64,000 bases of DNA from DATFCK01 sp963728975 (GTDB lineage Bacteria > Verrucomicrobiota > Verrucomicrobiia > Chthoniobacterales > UBA10450): assembly GCA_963728975.1 (NCBI GenBank), contig CAVSMF010000003.1:211186-275185 (forward strand). The letters are read 5' to 3'. A program made the position numbers and the translations under genes. How positions within the stretch are numbered: the first letter of the stretch is position 1; each line of letters starts with the position of its first letter. The notes beneath the pieces are model-generated. The model was not told the DNA's origin. It did no database searches and worked only from the letters and a program-made list of their open reading frames with translations. Below are positions 16,783 through 25,085 of this stretch, piece after piece.

Positions 16783-18249
16783 ATGCCGGATTCGGCTGTT
16801 TTTCCGCAGCATGAATGCGGCTTGTTCGGCGTGTTCGGGCACGAGAACGCGGCGGTGCTGACCTATTATGGCCTGTTCGCGCTCCAACATCGCGGACAAG
16901 AGAGCGCCGGGATTGTTACCAGCAACGGACCGGGCCAGAGCTTTCTCCAGCACAAGGATATGGGCCTGGTTTCGCAGGTGTTCGGCCAGGAGGAATTGGA
17001 AAAGCTTAAGGGAAGGCGCGCGATCGGCCATACCCGTTACTCGACTACCGGGACGAGCACGATCAAAAACGCGCAGCCTTTTTTGGTGGACTGCGTCCGG
17101 GGCCAGATTGCCATCGCTCATAACGGCAATCTCATTAATGCCGATCTTTTACGGGACGAGTTGGAGCGCAAAGGTTCGATTTTTCAAACAACCGCCGACA
17201 GCGAAATCATTTTGCATTTGCTGGCTCAACCGTCGGATAACGGAGCGAACATCCTGGCGGCGTTGCGTCGGATCGAGGGAGCTTTTTCCCTCCTGATCAT
17301 GAGCGAGCGCGAGTTGATCGCGGTTCGGGACCCATTCGGCTGGAGACCGCTGGTCCTCGGCAAACTCGACGGCGCTTACATTGTGGCTTCCGAAACGTGC
17401 GCGCTCGATCTCATCCATGCCAAGTTCGTGCGGGAAATCGAGCCGGGCGAAGTATTGATCATCGACGAGAATGGGCTTCGCTCGGAGCGCCCTTTCCTCG
17501 ATGTGCAGCCGGCTTTTTGCATGTTTGAGTACGTCTACTTCGCCAGGCCGGACAGCATCATTGGCGGGGTTAACGTGGCCAAGGTCCGGACCGCGATGGG
17601 CCGGGAGCTGGCCCGCAAATATCCGGTCGAAGCGGACGTTGTCGTTCCCGTCCCAGACTCGGGGAATTACGCCGCGCTCGGGTTTGCCGAAGAGTTGAAG
17701 ATTCCTTACGGGCACGCCTTCGTCCGGAACCACTATATTGGGCGCACGTTTTTGCAGCCGAGCCAGCTCATTCGCGATTTCGATGTGCGGGTTAAGCTCA
17801 ATTTGATCAAGGAAATGGTGGCGGGAAAACGAGTCGTGGTGGTGGACGATTCGATTGTGCGGGGCACGACCGCGCGAGCACGGGTGGTCAATCTCCGGGA
17901 AGCGGGCGCGAAAGAGGTCCATATGCGAGTGAGCTGTCCCCCGCACCGGTTTGCCTGCCATTACGGAATCGATTTTCCCGATCCGGACAAGTTGATCGCC
18001 AACCGGATGTCGATCGAAGAGATCTGCAAATATCTCGGGGTCGATAGTCTCGGTTACCTGGACGTGGAAGGGATGGTGCGCGCCACCGGGCGGAAAATGA
18101 ACGAGTTTTGCCTTGCCTGCTTCAATGGCAACTATCCGCTGCCGGTCGATCCGGCGCTGGACAAGTTTATCATGGAAAAGCGGGAGCAGCGGGCCAAGGC
18201 ATTGGCGGCTGAGGAAGAGCACCCGACATTGTTCGCCGATTTGAAGTGA
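16783..18249 (+). CDS. purF: Amidophosphoribosyltransferase PurF
   Basis: 488 aa from the ATG at 16783, preceded by GGGGGCGA; an upstream TTG at 16741 is less likely. It makes 5-phosphoribosylamine from PRPP and glutamine, the first committed step of purine synthesis. The glutaminase nucleophile lies in HECGLFGVFGH at about C11, implying removal of a short propeptide. The PRPP loop is RVVVVDDSIVRGTTARA. Cysteines in CMFEYVYFARP, ACHYGIDFP and FCLACFNGNYP match the [4Fe-4S]-containing Bacillus-type enzyme. purM follows 96 bp downstream. Confidence 0.96.
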   Translation: MPDSAVFPQHECGLFGVFGHENAAVLTYYGLFALQHRGQESAGIVTSNGPGQSFLQHKDMGLVSQVFGQEELEKLKGRRAIGHTRYSTTGTSTIKNAQPFLVDCVRGQIAIAHNGNLINADLLRDELERKGSIFQTTADSEIILHLLAQPSDNGANILAALRRIEGAFSLLIMSERELIAVRDPFGWRPLVLGKLDGAYIVASETCALDLIHAKFVREIEPGEVLIIDENGLRSERPFLDVQPAFCMFEYVYFARPDSIIGGVNVAKVRTAMGRELARKYPVEADVVVPVPDSGNYAALGFAEELKIPYGHAFVRNHYIGRTFLQPSQLIRDFDVRVKLNLIKEMVAGKRVVVVDDSIVRGTTARARVVNLREAGAKEVHMRVSCPPHRFACHYGIDFPDPDKLIANRMSIEEICKYLGVDSLGYLDVEGMVRATGRKMNEFCLACFNGNYPLPVDPALDKFIMEKREQRAKALAAEEEHPTLFADLK

Positions 18250-18258
18250 TAAACGCGT

Positions 18259-18350
18259 GTCATTCCGAGCGAAGCAAAGCGTAGCCGGGGAATCCCGGGT
18301 TGGCCCCCTGAAGCTTCGCGACGGAATCCTTCGCATTCGCTCAGGATGAC
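18259..18350. repeat. Inverted-end dispersed repeat between purF and purM
   Basis: Begins gtcattccgagcgaagcaaa and ends in the reverse relative tcgctcaggatgac. Related elements lie at 19384-19490 and 49372-49398, and a partial one near 35124. The last 7 bp (ggatgac) contain the purM ATG. Confidence 0.8.
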
Positions 18351-19362
18351 AAAAAAGGCCTACACTCGCGCCGGGGTCGACATCGACCTGGGCAATCGCC
18401 TGAAACGAGGCATCCAGCAACTTGTTAGGCAAACCCACAGCCCGAAGGTCCTGGCCAAGATCGGCGGCTTCGGGGGTTTGTTCCGCGCCGACTTCGCCGG
18501 GATCAAAGACCCGGTCCTGGTCGCGAGCATCGACGGCGTTGGGACCAAGCTTAAGATCGCGTTCGCCCTCGGCCGGCACGATACCGTCGGCGCCGATTTG
18601 GTGAATCATTGTGTCAACGACATTGCCGTGGTCGGGGCCCGCCCCCTTTTCTTTCTGGATTATATCGGCTGCGAAAAACTTCGCCCCGCGGTGTTTAAAC
18701 AGTTGTTAGCCGGGTTTTCACGGGCCTGCCGAGAAGCGGGTTGCGCGCTGATCGGAGGTGAGACCGCTCAGATGCCGGGGATGTACCGCAAAGGAGAATA
18801 CGACCTGGCTGGCTGCATCGTGGGGGTGGTGGATCGCGGCAGGCTGATCGATGGCCATAAAATCAAGCCGGGCGACGTCATTCTCGGATTGATCGCCAAC
18901 GGTCTGCACACCAACGGCTATTCGCTCGCCCGCAGGATTTTATTCGAAAAAATGCGCCTCAAGCCGAGGGCGCGTCTTCCCGGCCTGACCGGGACGGTGG
19001 GCACGGAGCTTTTGCGCGTGCACAAAAATTATCAGCCGCTCCTGGCCCGGCTTCCAGCCGGGTTGCTGAAAGGGCTCGCCCATATCACTGGCGGCGGTTT
19101 GGTGGATAATTTGCCGCGGATTTTACCGAAGAATTGCGACGCGGTGATCGACACCAAAAGCTGGCGAGTGCCGCCGATCTTCCACATTCTGGAACGAAAT
19201 GGAACGGTAGCGCCCGCGGAAATGTACCAGGTATTCAACATGGGCATCGGAATGGCTGCAATCGTCGGCGAGCGTGATGCAAAACGGGCGGTCTCCATTT
19301 TGAAAGCGAAGCGGATCGGGCGGATCGAGCCGGGCAGAGGAAAAACTGTTCTCTCATTCTGA
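18346..19362 (+). CDS. purM: Phosphoribosylformylglycinamidine cyclo-ligase PurM
   Basis: 338 aa. It closes the imidazole ring (FGAM to AIR) using ATP. AYTRAGVDIDLGNRLKRGI, VASIDGVGTKLKIAF, DLVNHCVNDIAVVGARPLFFLDY, LIGGETAQMPGMY and ITGGGLVDNLPRIL are standard PurM blocks, and FNMGIGMAAIV is the C-terminal signature. The N-terminus aligns with known PurM without room for another start, so the ATG at 18346 is the likely one, even though it lies inside a dispersed repeat end. Third purine gene of this cluster. Confidence 0.96.
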   Translation: MTKKAYTRAGVDIDLGNRLKRGIQQLVRQTHSPKVLAKIGGFGGLFRADFAGIKDPVLVASIDGVGTKLKIAFALGRHDTVGADLVNHCVNDIAVVGARPLFFLDYIGCEKLRPAVFKQLLAGFSRACREAGCALIGGETAQMPGMYRKGEYDLAGCIVGVVDRGRLIDGHKIKPGDVILGLIANGLHTNGYSLARRILFEKMRLKPRARLPGLTGTVGTELLRVHKNYQPLLARLPAGLLKGLAHITGGGLVDNLPRILPKNCDAVIDTKSWRVPPIFHILERNGTVAPAEMYQVFNMGIGMAAIVGERDAKRAVSILKAKRIGRIEPGRGKTVLSF

Positions 19363-19383
19363 GGCGAGGGCGTAAAGCCGCTT

Positions 19384-19490
19384 GTCATCCTGAGCAAAGC
19401 GAAGGATCCCGCTGTTCGGCGATCATTACACGAGCTTGGATGGCGCAACCGGCGAGCAGCTGCGGGATCCCTCACCCCGTTCGGGATGAC
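19384..19490. repeat. Inverted-end dispersed repeat downstream of purM
   Basis: Left arm gtcatcctgagcaaagcgaa (with ggatcccgc beyond it) and right arm gcgggatccctcaccccgtt ending gggatgac are imperfect inverted repeats around a ~50-bp centre. Same family as 18259-18350 and 49372-49398. It could also act as a transcription barrier after purM. Confidence 0.75.
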
Positions 19491-19548
19491 AACCCCAAAT
19501 CAGAAAATCCGTGGCATCCGCGCAATCCCCGGTTAATCATCCTAGGAA

Positions 19549-20451
19549 ATGGAAAAGCGGCGGCTCGGCAAAACAGATATGGACGTTTCCGTCCTTGGTC
19601 TCGGCGCCGCTGAGATCGGCTATCAAAATGCCTCGATCGAAACAGTAAAGGCGCTTTTGACCAACGCGCTCGATACCGGGGTCAACGTGATCGATACCGC
19701 TGAGTGCTACCGGGGCAGTGAGGAAATGATCGGCCAGGCCATCGCCCATTGCCGGGATGAATTTTTTCTGTTTACCAAGTGCGGCCATCCCCACGGAGCC
19801 GAGAGCGCGCCCAATTGGTCGGAGGCATCGATTCTGGAAAGCATCGCGCGCAGTTTGCAGCGGTTAAAGACCGACCGCGTGGACATTGTGCATTTGCACA
19901 GCTGTTCTGAGGCTGAGTTGCGCAAGGGCGAGGTCATCGCTGCCTTGGAGACCGCGCGTAAATCCGGTTACACCCGTTACATCGGTTACAGCGGCGACGG
20001 CCAGGCCGCGCATTATGCGGCGGAGTGCGGAGCGTTCGATACCCTGCAAATCTCGGTCAACATCGCCGACCAGGAAGCCATCGCCCTCACTTTGCCGAAG
20101 GCACGAGAGAACAACCTGGGCGTGATCGCCAAGCGGCCTTTGGCCAACGCCGCCTGGAAAACCGGTCACACGCCGATCCAGTCTTATCATCACGAATACT
20201 GGGGGCGCCTCCGCAAATTGAGCTACGATTTCGTTCGCGAATTCGACCTGGAAAAAAGCATATCCATCGCGCTCCGCTTTACCCTGAGCGTGCCGGGAGT
20301 GCATACTGCGATCGTAGGCACAACCAAACCGGATCGATTGCAGCAAAATTTCAGATTGCTCGAAGCCGGTCCTCTGTCCGAACCGGAGTTTAAAGCTATT
20401 CGGGAACGCTGGGAAGAGATCGCACCCCGCATCTGGATCGGCCAGGTGTGA
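19549..20451 (+). CDS. Aldo/keto reductase
   Basis: 300 aa. MEKRRLGKTDMDVSVLGLG opens an AKR barrel. The catalytic tetrad is visible as D and Y in VIDTAECYRGSEE, K in FTKCGHP and H in VDIVHLHSCS. NAAWKTGHTPIQSYHHEYWGRL is less usual than in the classic AKRs. NADPH-dependent carbonyl reduction is the expected chemistry; substrate unknown. It shares orientation with purM and the next reductase, but repeats separate them. Confidence 0.88.
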   Translation: MEKRRLGKTDMDVSVLGLGAAEIGYQNASIETVKALLTNALDTGVNVIDTAECYRGSEEMIGQAIAHCRDEFFLFTKCGHPHGAESAPNWSEASILESIARSLQRLKTDRVDIVHLHSCSEAELRKGEVIAALETARKSGYTRYIGYSGDGQAAHYAAECGAFDTLQISVNIADQEAIALTLPKARENNLGVIAKRPLANAAWKTGHTPIQSYHHEYWGRLRKLSYDFVREFDLEKSISIALRFTLSVPGVHTAIVGTTKPDRLQQNFRLLEAGPLSEPEFKAIRERWEEIAPRIWIGQV

Positions 20452-20633
20452 CCGATGTCCGATCGGGCGGCCGTCGGAAATTCAAAGGTCCAAGCTCCAA
20501 GGTCCAGGGAATGTCCAAAATCCAAATCAAAAAGCCCGCGCAAAACAAGGAGCACTATTTTAAAATTGAAGCTTCTTTGGAATTTGGTGCTTGAGGGTTT
20601 GGAGGTTCCGAGACCCTCTTGTAAGATTATTCC

Positions 20634-21626
20634 ATGAAGCAACGTAAGTTAGGGCGAGGTGGCCCCATGGTTTCGGCAATCGGACTCGGTTGCATGGGAA
20701 TGTCTGATTTTTATGGCGGCGGCCGCGATGAAGACGAATCGATCGCCACCATCCATCGCGCGCTGGAACTGGGCATTACTTTTTTCGATACCGCCGACGT
20801 CTACGGCCCGCACACCAACGAAAAACTGGTCGGCCGCGCCTTGAAAGGGCGGCGCGATCAGGTAGTAATCGCAACTAAATTCGGAATTCTGCGCGATCCG
20901 GGCAAGCCGGAGTTTCGGGGCATCAGCGGCAAACCCGATTACGTGCGTCAAGCCTGCGAGGAAAGCTTGCGCCGGCTCGAGATCGATTGCATCGATCTTT
21001 ATTATCAGCACCGGGTTGATCCCGACACGCCGATTGAAGAAACAGTCGGCGCGATGGCCGAGCTGGTCCGGGAAGGCAAAGTCCGGTTTCTCGGTTTGTC
21101 CGAAGCCGGGGCCGATTCGATTCGGCGCGCCCACCGGGTTCATCCCATCACGGCCCTGCAATCGGAGTATTCCCTGTGGACGCGCGACCCCGAGGACGAA
21201 GTGTTGGCGGTCTGCCATGAGCTCGGCGTCGGGTTTGTTCCTTACAGCCCGTTAGGCCGGGGTTTTTTGACCGGAAAAATCCAAAGCCCGTCCGATTTGG
21301 AAGAAAACGATTATCGGCGGACCACGCCGCGGTTTCAGGGAGAAAATTTCAAGCGGAACCTGGATCTGGTGAAGCGGGTGGAAGAAGTCGCCCGGGAGAA
21401 GCATTGCACCCCGGCTCAGCTCGCTCTGGCCTGGGTTCTCGGGCAAGGAAACAACATCGTGCCAATCCCGGGAACGAAACGGCGCAAATATTTACAGGAA
21501 AACATCGGGGCGGTCGATGTGACCTTGACCAAAGACGATCTGGCGCGAATTGACGCGGTCGCTTCCCGGAACGCATTCGCCGGCTCCCGCTACCCGGAAG
21601 CGATGATGAAACTGCTCAGCCGGTAG
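20634..21626 (+). CDS. Aldo/keto reductase, AKR13-like
   Basis: 330 aa. MKQRKLGRGGPMVSAIGLGCMGMSDFYG is typical of the YakC/AKR13 group. Tetrad residues are in FFDTADVYGPHTNE (D, Y), IATKFG (K) and LYYQHRVDPDTPIEE (H). VPYSPLGRGFLTG and the NADP-binding IPGTKRRKYLQENIGA are intact. A cytoplasmic NADPH-dependent reductase, probably of aldehydes or ketones. The 180 bp before it (20455-20633) hold a diverged dispersed repeat (ccaagctccaaggtcc-like) and no gene. Confidence 0.92.
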   Translation: MKQRKLGRGGPMVSAIGLGCMGMSDFYGGGRDEDESIATIHRALELGITFFDTADVYGPHTNEKLVGRALKGRRDQVVIATKFGILRDPGKPEFRGISGKPDYVRQACEESLRRLEIDCIDLYYQHRVDPDTPIEETVGAMAELVREGKVRFLGLSEAGADSIRRAHRVHPITALQSEYSLWTRDPEDEVLAVCHELGVGFVPYSPLGRGFLTGKIQSPSDLEENDYRRTTPRFQGENFKRNLDLVKRVEEVAREKHCTPAQLALAWVLGQGNNIVPIPGTKRRKYLQENIGAVDVTLTKDDLARIDAVASRNAFAGSRYPEAMMKLLSR

Positions 21627-21906
21627 CTCGGCATTCCGAATCAGTTGCAGGCGCCTTTCCCAAGCGCCCGCAACGAGCTTCACCGCAGTAGAAGCCATCT
21701 CATAAATAGTTGGAAATCGGAAGAACAGGACTACCCAATTTTGTCCGATACCTCAACCGGACGCGCCCGCGGACATTCCGGAGAGATCTTCCCGCCTGGG
21801 TCCGTCGGGGTTACCGGATTTTGACCTATCTCTCAATCAGTTGGCGGTCGGATTGTCACGCGCTGTCCGATGCCGCACGATAAAGATAATTAATCTGGAA
21901 CCAAAC

Positions 21907-22146
21907 ATGAACGGATTTGAGGAACAAGCAGCGCAGCAACGGATGGAAATGTATTGGGAAGCGCATCCACGCAGTCCGTCAGCAGTTCGACGTCCGCGCC
22001 TCTACAAACGCGGCCAGACATGGGTCGTACTGCTCGGACCAAACTTGCAGGAAGGGATCGCCGGATTCGGTCCGACCGTCGAATCCGCCCTGCGTGCCTT
22101 CGACACCCAATACCTGAACTCGCTTCGTCCGCCGATCGCCGCCTAA
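21907..22146 (+). CDS. Small hypothetical protein
   Basis: 79 aa from the ATG at 21907; an upstream TTG at 21841 is open but poor. Composition is ordinary, with RRPRLYKRGQTWVVLLGPN and IAGFGPTVESALRAFDTQYL. The pattern looks like a single strand-rich module. It lies alone between the aldo/keto reductase and the CheB-CheR gene. Coding potential is plausible but function is unknown. Confidence 0.55.
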   Translation: MNGFEEQAAQQRMEMYWEAHPRSPSAVRRPRLYKRGQTWVVLLGPNLQEGIAGFGPTVESALRAFDTQYLNSLRPPIAA

Positions 22147-22355
22147 CCCCGGGCCGGCTGATTTTGGGGAACCGAACGGGCAAATACCGGTCTGACGCAT
22201 TGCCCATGCGGGTTAGGTTAGATTGTTAGTATCAAGGTTTCTAGCAATCTTGTAGTCCTATCAACCCTGTGGAGTTGCCTGAAAACAGCGAGCCGGAGAC
22301 CGGCACGGTATTCGCGGCTTGAATCTCCCGGTTAGGTAATGAATTGTTATTCGAC

Positions 22356-25085
22356 ATGGCCGGTAGAGGGAAAGTGAAGAAGCCTGCACCACACTCGTTA
22401 ATCAGCAGAAGAGCGGTGCTCCGGTCGCACATTCCGCAGTCCGCCGCCGGTCAAAAAAAAATGGCCGGATCCCGACGCGCTGCCGGGTCAGCTCCTCTCC
22501 GACGGACGCAGGCGAACTCGCAAGGTAATGCTAAAGGCAATCTCGGCTGCCCGATAGTAGGCGTGGGGGGGTCGGCCGGCGGGTTCGAGGCGGCCATGGA
22601 ACTCTTGCGCGAGTTACCGGAAAAGAATGGAATGGCTTTCGTTATTGTCCAGCACCTCGATCCGCATCATTCCAGCAAACTCGCCAGTTTGCTGGCCAAA
22701 GCCACGAAGATGCCGGTCGCCGAAGTCACCAGGACAACCAAGCCGGAACCGAACCAGGTTTATGTTCAGCCGGCAAACAAGTGCCTGATCGTTAGGGGTG
22801 GGCAGTTGAAGCTTGTCCGCCGGACCCAGCGCATTAACGTTGCCATCGACCATTTTTTTGAATCGCTGGCCGAGGACCGGGGCGCCCGCGCGATCGCAAT
22901 TCTTCTCTCGGGCTGCGGAAGCGACGGCACAGCCGGTCTGCGCGCGATCAAGGAGGCCGGCGGACTGACTTTTGCCCAATCGGAAGAGAGCGCGCGATTT
23001 CCGGAGATGCCGCGCAATGCCATTCGGTCCGGCTTCGTGGATGCGGTCCTTTCCCCCCGGCAGATTGCCCGGGAGATCCGGCAAATTGCCAAGCATCCCT
23101 ATCTTCGACGGCCGATTGCCGACGTAGACCACATCTACGAAGCGGCGGACGATTTGGGCCGCATTTTTTTCTCCTTGAAGAAACAAATGGGGGTCGATTT
23201 CAGCAATTATAAAGCCGGCACCCTCAATCGGCGCATCCAGCGGCGGATGGCCCTTCACCGGATCAAGACGTTGAGCCAGTACGCCCGATTTCTCCGTGAC
23301 AACAAAAAAGAGATTCAAGCGCTGTTTGACGATCTGCTCATCAACGTGACCCGCTTTTTTCGGGACGCGCGCCTTTTTACCGCTTTGCGGGAACGTTATC
23401 TTCCCGGGCTATTAAAGACGAAGGAGCGGCAATCCGACCTCCGAGCCTGGGTGCCCGGGTGCGCGACCGGCGAAGAAGTTTATTCCCTGGCGATCTGTCT
23501 GCTGGAAACGCTCGGCCGGCGTTCCTCCGAATTGCGGATCCAGATTTTTGGAACCGATCTGAGCGAGACGATGATCGATCATGCCCGGGCCGGCATCTAT
23601 TCCAACGCGATTGAGAAGGACGTTTCGCCCTTGCGGTTAAAGCGATTCTTCACAAAAACCGAGGTCGGTTATCAGATTGCCCGCCGCGTGCGAGATGTCT
23701 GCACCTTCGCCCGGCAGGACGTCGTGACCGATCCGCCGTTTTCGCGGCTGGACCTGATCAGTTGCCGGAACCTTCTTATTTATCTGGGGCCCGATTTGCA
23801 GAAGCGTTGCATCCCCCAATTTCATCACGCTTTGAATCCCGGCGGTTACCTGATTCTGGGTCCCGCGGAATCGGTAGGCACATTCGATAAACTGTTCGAG
23901 CTGGCTGATAAGAAGAACAAGATTTACATTAAACAAGCGGTGACACTGCCCCAGTCGCTGGGCGTGATCGACTACCGGAATCACGACGTCTCGCACTTTG
24001 GGATGAAAGCAATCTCCGGTGTAACTCCCGGGGTCAATGCCGAGTTGCTCCAAACCGCGGATCGTATCATGCTTAGCGCCTACGCCCCGGCCGCAGTAGT
24101 AGTCGATCAAGATCTGAAGGTGCATCAGTTCCGCGGGCGGACCGATATTTATCTCCAGCACCAGCCCGGACCGGCCTCTCTCGACCTGCTGCAGATCGTG
24201 CGAACCAGTTTGGTAGCGGATCTGCGCAATACTATTCGCCGGGCGATCAAGTCGAACAAGCCGGCCCGGAAAGAACGGGCCGTGGCAAAACTCAACGGCA
24301 AAATGCTGGAAATGAATATCCAGGTTGTGCCGTTTAGAATCTCCACCACGGAAAAGCCATGGCTGCTGGTAATTTTTGATGAAACAACCCAGGAGAGCAG
24401 GTCGGTCGAGCCCCGGCCGAGGCTGGGTAAGTCCGCAAGGCAACGCGAAATCGGAGAGCTGCGCCGGGAACTGGCTGCGACCAAGGAATCGCTCCAGGCG
24501 ATCATCGAAGAGCAGGAAGCAGGCAATGAAGAGTTGAAATCGGCGAATGAGGAAATCGAATCGAGCAACGAAGAACTGCAATCGACCAACGAAGAACTGG
24601 AGACAGCCAAGGAGGAATTGCAATCGACCAACGAGGAACTCACTACCTTGAACGAAGAGCTAAGCACTCGAAACCTGGAGATGCTGCAGGTAAACAATGA
24701 TCTGAGCAACCTCCTGGCCAGCCTTCAATTGCCAATCGTGATGGTGGATAACAACCTGATCGTGCGGCGGGCCACTCCGGCAGCGCGAATTCCCTTCAAT
24801 ATTTTGGCAAGCGATGTCGGCCGGCCTATCAGCGATTTGAAACGAAACGTCGATATCCCGGATCTGGAAGCCATTGTGCGCAGTTCGATCGATACCCTGG
24901 CAAGCCATGAGCGGCCAGTCACCGGCAAAGAAGGGCGCCGTTACCTGCTTCGGGTGCGTCCTTACCGGACCAGCGAGGATAAAATCGATGGCGCAGTCAT
25001 TACTCTGATCGAGACTGATGGAAGGACAAAAGGTAATGAGAGCAAAGCATCCAAGAACCGCCGCCAAATTGCGCGCCCCAAATAA
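22356..25085 (+). CDS. Hybrid CheB methylesterase - CheR methyltransferase with coiled coil and PAS domain
   Basis: 909 aa from the ATG at 22356. CheB catalytic domain at about 64-245 with the triad S73 (GVGGSAGGF), H100 (IVQHLDPHH) and D190 (GCGSDGTAG). CheR N- and SAM-domains at about 260-520 (VDFSNYKAGTLNRRIQRRM, VPGCATGEEVYSLAICL, FSRLDLISCRNLLIYL). A long glutamate-rich heptad region (EELKSANEEIESSNEEL and repeats, ~690-780) precedes a PAS-like domain. No receiver domain is fused. The gene overlaps the downstream kinase by 68 bp, so it probably feeds the same signalling pathway. Its target need not be chemoreceptors. Confidence 0.95.
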   Translation: MAGRGKVKKPAPHSLISRRAVLRSHIPQSAAGQKKMAGSRRAAGSAPLRRTQANSQGNAKGNLGCPIVGVGGSAGGFEAAMELLRELPEKNGMAFVIVQHLDPHHSSKLASLLAKATKMPVAEVTRTTKPEPNQVYVQPANKCLIVRGGQLKLVRRTQRINVAIDHFFESLAEDRGARAIAILLSGCGSDGTAGLRAIKEAGGLTFAQSEESARFPEMPRNAIRSGFVDAVLSPRQIAREIRQIAKHPYLRRPIADVDHIYEAADDLGRIFFSLKKQMGVDFSNYKAGTLNRRIQRRMALHRIKTLSQYARFLRDNKKEIQALFDDLLINVTRFFRDARLFTALRERYLPGLLKTKERQSDLRAWVPGCATGEEVYSLAICLLETLGRRSSELRIQIFGTDLSETMIDHARAGIYSNAIEKDVSPLRLKRFFTKTEVGYQIARRVRDVCTFARQDVVTDPPFSRLDLISCRNLLIYLGPDLQKRCIPQFHHALNPGGYLILGPAESVGTFDKLFELADKKNKIYIKQAVTLPQSLGVIDYRNHDVSHFGMKAISGVTPGVNAELLQTADRIMLSAYAPAAVVVDQDLKVHQFRGRTDIYLQHQPGPASLDLLQIVRTSLVADLRNTIRRAIKSNKPARKERAVAKLNGKMLEMNIQVVPFRISTTEKPWLLVIFDETTQESRSVEPRPRLGKSARQREIGELRRELAATKESLQAIIEEQEAGNEELKSANEEIESSNEELQSTNEELETAKEELQSTNEELTTLNEELSTRNLEMLQVNNDLSNLLASLQLPIVMVDNNLIVRRATPAARIPFNILASDVGRPISDLKRNVDIPDLEAIVRSSIDTLASHERPVTGKEGRRYLLRVRPYRTSEDKIDGAVITLIETDGRTKGNESKASKNRRQIARPK

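Noticed and set aside
17149..18609. 486-codon open frame antisense to purF/purM
   Set aside because: Crosses the purF-purM boundary and a dispersed repeat, has no family motif, and is explained by codon bias.
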